DNA of 64,000 nt from Saprospira grandis DSM 2844 (GTDB lineage Bacteria; Bacteroidota; Bacteroidia; Chitinophagales; Saprospiraceae), in assembly GCF_000275825.1 (NCBI RefSeq), contig NZ_JH719942.1, positions 3,574,391-3,638,390 on the forward strand. The letters run 5' to 3'. The notes under the pieces were generated by a model, which saw only the letters and a program-made list of their open reading frames with translations, was not told where the DNA came from and ran no database searches. Shown in pieces: positions 26,332-34,009 of this stretch. A program made the translations under genes and the position numbers. Numbering within the stretch: the stretch's first letter is position 1; each line of letters opens with the position of its first letter.

Positions 26332-26368
26332 GAATACTCAGTAGTTTTGTCTGCTGAGTATTTTTTTG
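26332..26368 (+). terminator. Rho-independent terminator
   Basis: AATACTCAG pairs with CTGAGTATT around an 11-nt loop, followed by a T-run. Confidence 0.88.
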
Positions 26369-26369
26369 G

Positions 26370-26663
26370 TCTAGCAGGGGCGAAGCCCCTTGGCCGCAGG
26401 CCAAATGAAAGCCCTGCCACTTTTATCCTTTTATTTAATTTCCTGCTATTCTGCCTTATTTTTCTCCGCCATAGCTATGCCTTTAAAAAATGCCTTAACT
26501 AGCCTAAAATTTTTATCAAATGATGGCCAAAGCGCAGGACTTCCATTCGGCCTAGCGATGCGAAAGGGGGCGGCGAAGCCGCAGACCAAGGAGCGAAGCG
26601 ACGCAGGGCCGAGCAGACCTGCGAGCCCTGAAGCGTAGCGCCCGCCGAAGGCGGGAGGCCCCA
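26370..26663 (-). repeat. GC-rich intergenic repeat, copy 7 with extra flank
   Basis: The family part is 26535-26663 (core GCAGGGCCGAGCAGACCTGC at about 26602-26621; stem CGCCCGCCGAAGGCGGG). The preceding 26370-26534 has a GGGGCGAAGCCCC hairpin and AT-rich sequence with a spurious open frame. Together they make up most of the 436-bp gap before the TPR-CHAT gene. Confidence 0.8.
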
Positions 26664-26764
26664 AAAAATATAGAATAGTTAAAAAAATAACAGTTTTTAT
26701 TAGTTCGTTTGGGGAAGAAAAGGCGTTAAAATAAATCCCCATAGCTTTATCATATTCAAGACAG

Positions 26765-29700
26765 ATGAAACAGATTTCCCCCATTCTGGGCCTACTATTT
26801 TTGGTCCTATTTAAATTGCAGGCGCAAGACAGCTTGCAAACTTATCATTGGCCCGATTTAGCGGCGAAAGCATTTTTGGCCCAACAGGCAGAAGATTATG
26901 CCCTGATGAAAGTCTATGCCGATGCGGCCTACCTAAAAGGGGAGGTTGTTTTGCCCCCGGGCGATAGCAGTTTGGCGCGTTTGCTTTATTATAAAGCCTA
27001 TGGAGTAGACTATGTTTTGGAAGATACGGAGGGGGCTTTAGCCTTATATGAGCAGGCGGCAGATTGGCAGCAAACTGCTGGGGCGCCCGCCTATGATTTG
27101 GCGATGACCTTAATGGCTATGGGCGATTGTTATGATGTGGGATTGGGAGACCCCAAGAAAGCAAAAAAATACTATTCAGAGGCCTTAGAGAACTTGGAAG
27201 CGCTGCGTGAAAAGTACCCAGTTGATTATGCCTTATTGTTATTTTATTGTGGGAATTCGGAGGAACAGCTGGGCCAGTTAGCCAAGGCAAAAGCATTTTA
27301 TAAAAGGGCCTTAGCGCTGCAAAAAGAGGGGCGTCAAGAGGACTATAGTCTAACACTTAATAGCTTGGCCAACTTAGCCAAAACAGAAGGGCGTTGGTTG
27401 GATGCCGAGGACTATTATTTAGAAAGTTTGGCCGTAGATGCACAGACATTGGGCAAAAAGCATCAGAATTATTCGGCTAGTTTGCTCAACTTGGCTGACC
27501 TTTATATGCGGATGCGGAGAATGGATGAGGCCGAGCCCTTACTTTTAGAGGCAGAGAAAATTGACCGAGAGGTCTTGGGCCCCAAGGATTTGAACTATGG
27601 GGTGACCTTAATGGGCTTGGCTCGCTTTTATTCGACTACGGGAAAGGAGCGAAAGGGAAACGAGTATTATCGGCAGGCGCAGGCCATATTTATAGCAAAT
27701 AATTGGACCGTAACGGCCCAATATGCGGGCTTGCTGATCTCTATGTCGAGAAATGCAGAACTTCAGGGAAATTATGCCGAATCGATTAGCCTAAGTGATC
27801 AGGCGATAGCAATTTATCAACAACTATATCCAGCCAATCATCATATAATAACCAGCTGCATGATGCGAAAAGCCAATGTCTTGAGCAAGCAGGGCGAATA
27901 TCAAAAAGCGCTGCCTATTTATGGCCAAGCGGAAGAGCGCTATCGCCAAGCATTGGGGGCAAAGCATTATTACCGTTTAGCGGCTTTAAATCGAGAAGCC
28001 AGTATGTTTACTGCGCTAAAGCAACAGCAAAAAGCGGTTCCGATTTTAAAAGAAGTCCTAACAGCCAATAGCTCGGTTTCTTGGTCTTTAGATTCGGGGG
28101 CGGATTATTTGGATCAAATGCGGGCCTATGCTTTTCCTGCCAATAACTACCTAGAAGAATATCTGGCTAGCTTGGCTGTTTGGATGGACCTCTTGGCCAA
28201 CAAAAAGGGACAACAATTAGCCATTGTTGATTTGGCTTTGGACCTATTAGAGAACGAGCGGGCCAATACCACTCAGGCCAATAATCAGTTCTTTTTTTTG
28301 AGCAAGACCGCTAGCTGGGTAGAAAAAGGCCTTTCCTTATTAGCTGAAGAAGAAGTAGATCAAGCCATTGATTTAATAGAACGGACCAAGGCCGTTTTGC
28401 TTTTGCAGGCACAGTCGGCCCCCGCTTTGCCCAAAGATTGGCAGCAGCGAAAAGATCAGCTGGAGCAAAAACAAGCTAACTTAAGAGGAGCCTATTTGAA
28501 TGCCGGAGCAAAGCAGCAAGAACAGCTCTTGGCCGCCCTAAATCAAAGTAACCAAGAACTGGAGCAATTTAGAAAAGAACTGCAGGCCAATTATCCCGAT
28601 TTAGCCGCTAGCTATTACCAAACAACAACACCTAAAGTAAAGGATCTACAGGCCGCTTTGGGACCAAAAACAGCTATGCTCGATTACTTTATGGGGCAAG
28701 AAAAGCTCTATATCCTTTATCTAGACAAAGATAAGGGCCGCTTAATTGGTCGCTCTCTAAAAAATGGGCAGCTGACTAAAGAGGTGAACGAACTCTATAA
28801 GAATTTAAGCCACTATAAACCCCGAAAAAAAGAGGAGGCGCTCGCTCTAAAAACTAACTATATACAGCTGGCCCAAACATTAGGCGAGGAGCTGCTCGGT
28901 TTTCTTCCCCAAGAACTTGAGCAACTGCTCATTTTACCCGATGCAGAGCTCTCTTTTATTCCTTTTGGCTTGCTATTATCCGAAAAACCAAAGGCAGATA
29001 GCTACAGCGATTTGCCTTATTATCTCAAGGATTTTGCAATTAGCTATAATTACTCGGCGGCACTTTGGCTAGAGAACAAAAATAGTAAGAAGAGAAAGAA
29101 TAATGGGCTAATTTTAGGCCTTGCCGCTAGCTATCAAGGCGAAGCCGCCGAGCAAAGGGCGCCCAAAGCCCAAAATTGGCGGTCAGTTTTGCAAGATTTG
29201 CCCGCAGCCAAAGAAGAAATTAAGCGCCTAAGTTACGATTATCAAGGCGACTTTTTTATCGGAGAGCTGGCTACAGAATCACTCTTTAAAGAAAAAGCAA
29301 GGAATTATGCCGTTTTGCACCTCGCTATGCACGGTCTATTAGACGAGCAAAACCCTAGCTTGTCGGCCCTAGCCTTTACCGAAGATAACGATAGTAGCGA
29401 AAATAACTTTTTGCAAGCTTACGAAATTGCTCAAATGCAACTGCAGGCCGATTTAGTGGTCCTTTCTGCCTGCCAAACAGGCCAAGGACGATTTGAGCGA
29501 GGCAATGGAACAGCCTCTTTGGCCAGAGCATTTATGTATGCCGGTAGTCCCGCCTTATTGGTCTCGCTTTGGCAGGTCAATGATCAATCAACCGCCTATA
29601 TTATGCATCAATTTTATGCCCAGCTGGCCCAAGGAAACAATAAGGCCAAAGCCCTGCAACAGGCCAAACTCTCTTACCTCAAAGAACAAACAGAGGAACT

Positions 29701-29854
29701 GGCCAAACACCCCAATCTCTGGTCAGCCTTTATTTTATTAGGCGAGGAGAAAAGCTTGATCATCAAAGAGAAAAGAAGCTCTTGGAGTTATATTTTACTG
29801 GCCCTCCCAATCCTCCTTTTTGCCCTATTTGTATTATTTAGAAAACAAAAATAA
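26765..29854 (+). CDS. Exported TPR-CHAT protein
   Basis: 1029 residues: Sec signal peptide (about 1-20, ISPILGLLFLVLFKLQAQD), eight or more TPR/tetratricopeptide units (about 30-420; for example ALALYEQAADWQQTAGAPAY), a helical linker, then a CHAT domain (about 640-1000) with candidate His in VLHLAMHGLLDEQNP and Cys in VVLSACQTGQGRFERGNG, and a single C-terminal membrane helix (YILLALPILLFALFVLF) with a short basic end. This layout is common in Bacteroidota; the bulk should lie in the periplasm, tethered to the inner membrane, so the catalytic role, if any, is extracytoplasmic. A lipoprotein gene starts one base after its stop. Confidence 0.9.
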   Translation: MKQISPILGLLFLVLFKLQAQDSLQTYHWPDLAAKAFLAQQAEDYALMKVYADAAYLKGEVVLPPGDSSLARLLYYKAYGVDYVLEDTEGALALYEQAADWQQTAGAPAYDLAMTLMAMGDCYDVGLGDPKKAKKYYSEALENLEALREKYPVDYALLLFYCGNSEEQLGQLAKAKAFYKRALALQKEGRQEDYSLTLNSLANLAKTEGRWLDAEDYYLESLAVDAQTLGKKHQNYSASLLNLADLYMRMRRMDEAEPLLLEAEKIDREVLGPKDLNYGVTLMGLARFYSTTGKERKGNEYYRQAQAIFIANNWTVTAQYAGLLISMSRNAELQGNYAESISLSDQAIAIYQQLYPANHHIITSCMMRKANVLSKQGEYQKALPIYGQAEERYRQALGAKHYYRLAALNREASMFTALKQQQKAVPILKEVLTANSSVSWSLDSGADYLDQMRAYAFPANNYLEEYLASLAVWMDLLANKKGQQLAIVDLALDLLENERANTTQANNQFFFLSKTASWVEKGLSLLAEEEVDQAIDLIERTKAVLLLQAQSAPALPKDWQQRKDQLEQKQANLRGAYLNAGAKQQEQLLAALNQSNQELEQFRKELQANYPDLAASYYQTTTPKVKDLQAALGPKTAMLDYFMGQEKLYILYLDKDKGRLIGRSLKNGQLTKEVNELYKNLSHYKPRKKEEALALKTNYIQLAQTLGEELLGFLPQELEQLLILPDAELSFIPFGLLLSEKPKADSYSDLPYYLKDFAISYNYSAALWLENKNSKKRKNNGLILGLAASYQGEAAEQRAPKAQNWRSVLQDLPAAKEEIKRLSYDYQGDFFIGELATESLFKEKARNYAVLHLAMHGLLDEQNPSLSALAFTEDNDSSENNFLQAYEIAQMQLQADLVVLSACQTGQGRFERGNGTASLARAFMYAGSPALLVSLWQVNDQSTAYIMHQFYAQLAQGNNKAKALQQAKLSYLKEQTEELAKHPNLWSAFILLGEEKSLIIKEKRSSWSYILLALPILLFALFVLFRKQK

Positions 29855-29855
29855 G

Positions 29856-30218
29856 ATGCTCAAAAAAATGATATTTGTTGGCCTCAGCTTAACGGCTCTA
29901 GCCTGCCAAACTCCCAAACAAACACCGCAAACCAAGGTGAATGAACCCCAAGCGATCCAGCTAGAAGGGCAGTACCGCAACCGCACTGGTGTAAAGTCAA
30001 AAATTAGTTGCTATTGCTTTCAAGCTGGCGAGCTAGTAGACCCAAAAGGAGAAAAAACTTACCTCTGCTGGGAAGGCGAGGAAGAAGCACCCCGCTCTTG
30101 CGAAAATATCCGCGTTTGGGGCGAGTATAGCAGCAAAACTAGAGAAGAAGACCCCAATTCGCCCTGCCCCCCCGGCGAAATGCGCTATTTTTCGGTCCAG
30201 AAGTATGAATGTTATTAG
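29856..30218 (+). CDS. Small Cys-rich lipoprotein coupled to the TPR-CHAT gene
   Basis: 120 residues with signal sequence MLKKMIFVGLSLTALACQTP; the lipobox LTALAC anchors it. The mature part has five more Cys (SCYCFQAG, YLCWEG, SCEN, PCPPGE) and many Glu/Pro. The ATG lies one base after the stop of the TPR-CHAT gene, so the two are translationally coupled and likely work in the same envelope process. The longer upstream frame overlapping the CHAT gene lacks a signal peptide at its start and is rejected. Confidence 0.78.
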   Translation: MLKKMIFVGLSLTALACQTPKQTPQTKVNEPQAIQLEGQYRNRTGVKSKISCYCFQAGELVDPKGEKTYLCWEGEEEAPRSCENIRVWGEYSSKTREEDPNSPCPPGEMRYFSVQKYECY

Positions 30219-30360
30219 GGGCCTCCGCCTCGCTTCGCTCCTCGGCGCTACGTTTTGGGGCTCGCAGGTCTGCTCGGCCCTGCGGCGGCTTTGCCGCCTA
30301 GGTCTGGCCCTTCGGGCCACCCCGCCACATCGCTAGGCCTTTGGGCCTTCGGCCCTGCAA
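30219..30360 (+). repeat. GC-rich intergenic repeat, copy 8
   Basis: Plus-orientation copy starting GGGGCCTCCGCC at the stop codon of the lipoprotein gene. Core GGGGCTCGCAGGTCTGCTCG at about 30257-30276, stem GGCGGCTTTGCCGCC, end CATCGCTAGGCC. Confidence 0.9.
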
Positions 30361-30424
30361 GACGCAAAAAAATGCTTAACTTTAGTGCTAGTTCTTTTTA
30401 GAGCTGGCCCTTTTTTAGGCAAAA

Positions 30425-31624
30425 ATGATTAGCTTTAAAATTGAACAACTGTTTAGTTTTATGGACCTCTTATTTCTTTTGGCGCAATTGCTTTTATTTT
30501 TTGCGCTTCCCTACCTTTTGGCCCAACTCAATGCCTTTTTGGGCCTTCAAAAATACCTGAGTAATATTATTATTTGTTATGCTTTGGGGATGCTGCTGGG
30601 CAATGCGCAGCCGCTACTCCTTAGCGAAAGTCTGGGCGCCCAAACTGCAGAAACAGCCAAACTGATCGCCTTTGTATCGGTGCTTTTGGCCTTGCCGCTT
30701 TTGCTCATGACTTCAGACCTGCGCTCATGGCTGCGCTATTTGGGCCATTTGGGAAAAGTATTTTTTATCATGTTGGGCTCTACCCTAATTTTGGCCCTTG
30801 CTTTTGCCTACGCCCTAGCCAATGGTCCCTATGAAGAGCTGCCCACTATTTTGGGCATGTTTACGGGCGTCTATATTGGCGGTACCCCCAATATGGTGGC
30901 CGTTTCGCAGGCTTTGGAGGCCGAAGATGGACTCTTTGTGCTATTAAATGCAACAGATGTGCTTTGTTCGGGCCTTTATTTTTTGCTGCTGCTCAGTCTG
31001 GGCAATAGCCTCTTGGGCCGTTTGCTGCCTAAATTTAAGCCCAAAGGAGCCTTGGAAGAAGAAGAAGCGCCCGCTATAAGCGTAGAGCAATATAATGTCA
31101 AACAAATTATTTGGGCCCTAGGGCTGGCAATTCTCATTTTGGGCCTTTCTGCCTTGCCGGCCCTCTATTGGCCCAATACTCAGGGCGAAATCAATAGCAG
31201 TATTTTATTGTTGTCTATCACAACGGCTAGTATCTTATTATCGGTTTTTGGACCCAGCAAACATTGGCAGGGCGTTTATCCCTTTGCCGATTATTTGCTC
31301 TTGGTTTTTGGCCTGGGCGCAGGCTATTTGGCCAATTTTTCGGAGCTAGCCCAAGATGGAGGCAGCTATTTGCTACTCAATGCTAGCTTTTTGGGCCTTC
31401 TACTGCTGCTTCAGCTCTTTTGGGCCTATATTTTCCGAATCGATCGAGATAGCTTTATGATTTGCTCTACCGCTACAGTCATGGGGCCGCCTTTTGTGGC
31501 TCAGATCTCTAGTAGCCTGAAAAACAGGAGCTTACTGGCGCCCGCTATCGCTTTTTCACTTTTGGGCCTGGCCCTAGCGAACTATTTGGGGGTTTTGGTG
31601 GCTTATCTAGCAGAATTATTCTAA
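30425..31624 (+). CDS. DUF819 family multi-spanning membrane protein
   Basis: 399 residues, about ten membrane helices. The signature GMFTGVYIGGTPNMVAVSQA (about 139-158) with a following NATDVLCSG matches DUF819 (YjcL-like) proteins, which resemble ion/solute carriers with inverted repeats; a second half motif MICSTATVMGPPFVAQIS occupies the equivalent place near 340-357. Substrate unknown. An ATG at 30461 is an alternative start that would remove 12 residues. A hydrophilic acidic loop lies at about 205-220. Confidence 0.85.
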   Translation: MISFKIEQLFSFMDLLFLLAQLLLFFALPYLLAQLNAFLGLQKYLSNIIICYALGMLLGNAQPLLLSESLGAQTAETAKLIAFVSVLLALPLLLMTSDLRSWLRYLGHLGKVFFIMLGSTLILALAFAYALANGPYEELPTILGMFTGVYIGGTPNMVAVSQALEAEDGLFVLLNATDVLCSGLYFLLLLSLGNSLLGRLLPKFKPKGALEEEEAPAISVEQYNVKQIIWALGLAILILGLSALPALYWPNTQGEINSSILLLSITTASILLSVFGPSKHWQGVYPFADYLLLVFGLGAGYLANFSELAQDGGSYLLLNASFLGLLLLLQLFWAYIFRIDRDSFMICSTATVMGPPFVAQISSSLKNRSLLAPAIAFSLLGLALANYLGVLVAYLAELF

Positions 31625-31679
31625 TTTTAAGGCGATCTTTGAGGATGGAAGCAAAGAAGGTCCAATTGGCCACAACAAG

Positions 31680-31852
31680 CCCTTAAGGGCGTAGCCCTTG
31701 GCCGAAGGCCAAAGCGGCCTAGCGATGTGGCGGGGTGGCCCGAAGGGCCAGACCAAAGTTTTTTGAGCGCAGCGAAAAAAACTGCAGGGCCGAGCAGACC
31801 TGCGAGCCCCAAAACGTAGCGCCGCAAGGCAAAGCCGCAGCGGAGGCCCCAA
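31680..31852 (-). repeat. GC-rich intergenic repeat, copy 9
   Basis: Minus-orientation copy between the DUF819 and DUF4178 genes. Core GCAGGGCCGAGCAGACCTGC at about 31784-31803, TTTTTTGAGCGCAGCGAAAA stem, GCCCTTGGCCGAAGGCCAAAGC extra hairpin at the left; it ends about 40 bp before the next start codon. Confidence 0.88.
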
Positions 31853-31893
31853 AATTGCTTAAAATAAATAGAACACCACAACTACAGTATACT

Positions 31894-32451
31894 ATGTTTG
31901 GATTCTTTAGAAGAAAGAAAAAAAAGAAAGAGCCGCATTATGACCCCACAAATTTGCGGATCACCGACCTGCGCAAAGGTTGGTTTGTCGATTATGATTT
32001 TCAGACCTGGGAGGCCATTGAGGAATATGAATATGACTGGGGAAACCAGGAATTTTCCTATGAGTTTTTGTTAGATAATGGCAGCGGCCAACAACTCTTT
32101 TTGTCTGTTGAGGAAGATGATGGACTGAATTGCGTCATTTTTGAAAAAATACGCTTTTCGACTCTGCCACAGGCCGATGAAATTGAGGCCGCCGTAAAAA
32201 GCAATGGCAAACCCCCTCGCCAACTACAAGTCAATGGCATTCACTACTACTTTGATGGCGAATATCCCGGCTTTTGGCGGAACATTAAGGCCTCCAAATC
32301 TCAGGAATTTATGCTTTGGGATTATTGGGATGATAGCGATGAAAAATGCCTGAACATTGAACAATGGGACGATAATACTTTTGAGGCCGCTTTGGGAACT
32401 TGGAAGCCCGAACATGCCTTTACTAATTTGACACCTAGAGAACAAGCCTAA
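31894..32451 (+). CDS. DUF4178 domain protein
   Basis: 185 residues from the ATG at 31894; the longer frame upstream is intergenic repeat. After a basic N-terminus (FFRRKKKKKEP) the rest fits DUF4178: ITDLRKGWFVDYDFQTWEAI, an EYEYDWGNQEFSYEFLLDN strand pair, and LFLSVEEDDGL. DUF4178 proteins often sit with PspA/DUF350/spermidine-synthase-like genes; none is near here, so the role is open. The basic start may bind membrane. A lipoprotein gene follows after 20 bp, so they are probably one operon. Confidence 0.8.
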   Translation: MFGFFRRKKKKKEPHYDPTNLRITDLRKGWFVDYDFQTWEAIEEYEYDWGNQEFSYEFLLDNGSGQQLFLSVEEDDGLNCVIFEKIRFSTLPQADEIEAAVKSNGKPPRQLQVNGIHYYFDGEYPGFWRNIKASKSQEFMLWDYWDDSDEKCLNIEQWDDNTFEAALGTWKPEHAFTNLTPREQA

Positions 32452-32471
32452 AACACCACTAAATTTTAACA

Positions 32472-33347
32472 ATGAAAAAAACAATATTTTCTTTTTCGGC
32501 CTTCCTATTTTTGGCCCTAGCCCTAAGTATGAGCAGCTGCGGGAGCTCTACTGACGAACAATACATGGCTTTTCCCGCCGATAAAATTGCCCAATCTATG
32601 GATTCGGTCAAAAACTTTTCGATCATCTTGTATGATATGGATGTGAAGGACAAAAAATACTACCATAAGTATAAGGTCATTCAACAAACCGCCGAAATTC
32701 CAGCCGCATCTAGCCTAGATAGCACAACTCTAGCAGATAGCAGCAGCAGCCCCGCCGATTTGGGCATTGTGGAAAAAATTACCGATTGGAAGGAGGTCAG
32801 CCCCTCAGATTTTGACTACCACTCTAGCAATATGGGCATGGAAATCATGTCGAAAAAAGAGGGTGATTTGAGCAAGGTGGCCGCCCCTCCTGGCTATAGC
32901 CAATATGTGGGCAACTCTCGCTACGGACAATGGAAAACCAACCCCAGCACCGGAGATTCTTTCTGGGCATTTTATGGCCGCTATATGTTCCTCAATACAA
33001 TGTTCAACTTGATGAGCCCCGTTCGTTATGGCGGATATAGCAGCTATTATGGAGGCTATTATGGCCGCCGCCCTTATTATGGTTCCGTAAATTCTTCTGG
33101 AAAATACCGCTATGGAACGGGTTCTGCCCATGCCGCCAAGAGCAACCCTAGTTTTGCTCAACGCATGAAAAGCAACTCTGCCCTAAAAAGCCGAGTAAAC
33201 AATAGCATTAGCCGAAGCAGCGCTCGGGCCACAGGAGGCAAACGCAGTAGCGTAAGTAGCTCTTCTTCTAAACGCTCTCGTTCTTCTTCTCGCTATAGCA
33301 GCGGCTCTTCTTCTCGCTCTCGCTCTTCTAGCCGAGGCGGCAAGTAA
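32472..33347 (+). CDS. Lipoprotein with Tyr/Gly-rich segment and Ser/Arg tail
   Basis: 291 residues. Signal sequence and lipobox (FLFLALALSMSSCGSS) place it in the envelope. The middle (60-170) is folded-looking; then comes a Tyr/Gly-rich stretch (GGYSSYYGGYYGRRPYYG at about 178-195) and a C-terminal tail of ~70 residues made mostly of Ser and Arg (RSRSSSRYSSGSSSRSRSSS). The tail is unusual for a lipoprotein and could bind polyanionic surface polymers. The family is common among Bacteroidota as hypothetical lipoproteins. A strong terminator follows. Confidence 0.75.
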   Translation: MKKTIFSFSAFLFLALALSMSSCGSSTDEQYMAFPADKIAQSMDSVKNFSIILYDMDVKDKKYYHKYKVIQQTAEIPAASSLDSTTLADSSSSPADLGIVEKITDWKEVSPSDFDYHSSNMGMEIMSKKEGDLSKVAAPPGYSQYVGNSRYGQWKTNPSTGDSFWAFYGRYMFLNTMFNLMSPVRYGGYSSYYGGYYGRRPYYGSVNSSGKYRYGTGSAHAAKSNPSFAQRMKSNSALKSRVNNSISRSSARATGGKRSSVSSSSSKRSRSSSRYSSGSSSRSRSSSRGGK

Positions 33348-33376
33348 TTTGCGTGCTCAAAATATTCTGTTTAAGG

Positions 33377-33411
33377 AGCCGAAAACATTTTTGTTTTCGG
33401 CTTTTTTTTTG
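33377..33411 (+). terminator. Rho-independent terminator
   Basis: AGCCGAAAACA pairs with TGTTTTCGGCT around a short T-rich loop and is followed by eight or more T residues. Confidence 0.92.
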
Positions 33412-33419
33412 TGCCTTTG

Positions 33420-33692
33420 ATGAAAAATAAAACTATGCGATTTCTCATTTTTCTGGGCCTGCTGCTCAGTGTTTTTGCCTGCACCCCAGGCACCCAAGGC
33501 TATAGCTGCGTGGGCGGCAACTGCATCCCCATTGCCGATAATGCACAGTATAGTAGCTACGAACTCTGTATGCAATTGGGCTGTGTCCCCGATACCGTCG
33601 GCTATATTTGCGATGGCCAAAGTTGTTTGCAAGTGGCCCTAGATAGCGCCCAATATGGCAGCCTAGAAGCCTGTGAACGAGCCTGTCGATAA
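33420..33692 (+). CDS. Small lipoprotein with two Cys-rich repeats
   Basis: 90 residues (ATG 33420; ATG 33435 also possible). Lipobox LLLSVFAC. The mature part is two copies of a ~29-residue unit: GYSCVGGNCIPIADNAQYSS plus YELCMQLGC, and GYICDGQSCLQVALDSAQYG plus SLEACERAC. Each has four Cys with spacing C-x4-C-x(14-16)-C-x(3-4)-C, which predicts two disulfides per unit. This looks like an internal duplication of a tiny disulfide domain. No family known to me. The gene starts 10 bp after the upstream terminator. Confidence 0.72.
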   Translation: MKNKTMRFLIFLGLLLSVFACTPGTQGYSCVGGNCIPIADNAQYSSYELCMQLGCVPDTVGYICDGQSCLQVALDSAQYGSLEACERACR

Positions 33693-33699
33693 TTGTTTT

Positions 33700-33975
33700 T
33701 TGGGGCGTTACTCCTTTCAGTCGTCGAACTGCGGCTTGCAGCCTTGTTGTCGCCTCCCTTTGGTCGTCGGCGGTTATTCCCTTCGGTCATCGAACTGCGG
33801 CCTAAAGGCCTTGTTGTCGTTTTGGGGCTCGCAGCTCTGCTCGGCCCTGCGCTTCGGTGCTACGCACCTTCGGTTACTCCCTTTGGTCGTTGAACTGCGC
33901 CCTAAAGGGCTTGTTCTGCTCTGGCCTAAGGGCCACTGCTGCAGATCGCTAGGCCGGGCTCGCTGCGCTCGCCTC
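33700..33975 (+). repeat. GC-rich intergenic repeat, copy 10, with a second repeat module
   Basis: The core GGGGCTCGCAGCTCTGCTCG at about 33823-33842 and end AGATCGCTAGGCC belong to the common family. The part 33710-33820 holds repeated units of TTCGGTCATCGAACTGCGGC type (at about 33718, 33781 and 33881), a module also seen inverted at 39648-39685. This fills the 317-bp gap before the OmpA gene; no gene is seen, although open frames run through it. Confidence 0.85.
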
Positions 33976-34009
33976 TACATCCATTTAGATGATTCCTTAA
34001 TACTAATTT

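Noticed and set aside
26765-29854. Link between the TPR-CHAT protein and the CRISPR array, as in the type III-E Craspase
   Set aside because: The protein has a signal peptide and membrane tail, so it is outside the cytosol, and no gRAMP/Cas7-11 gene is present. Similar exported TPR-CHAT proteins are common in Bacteroidota.
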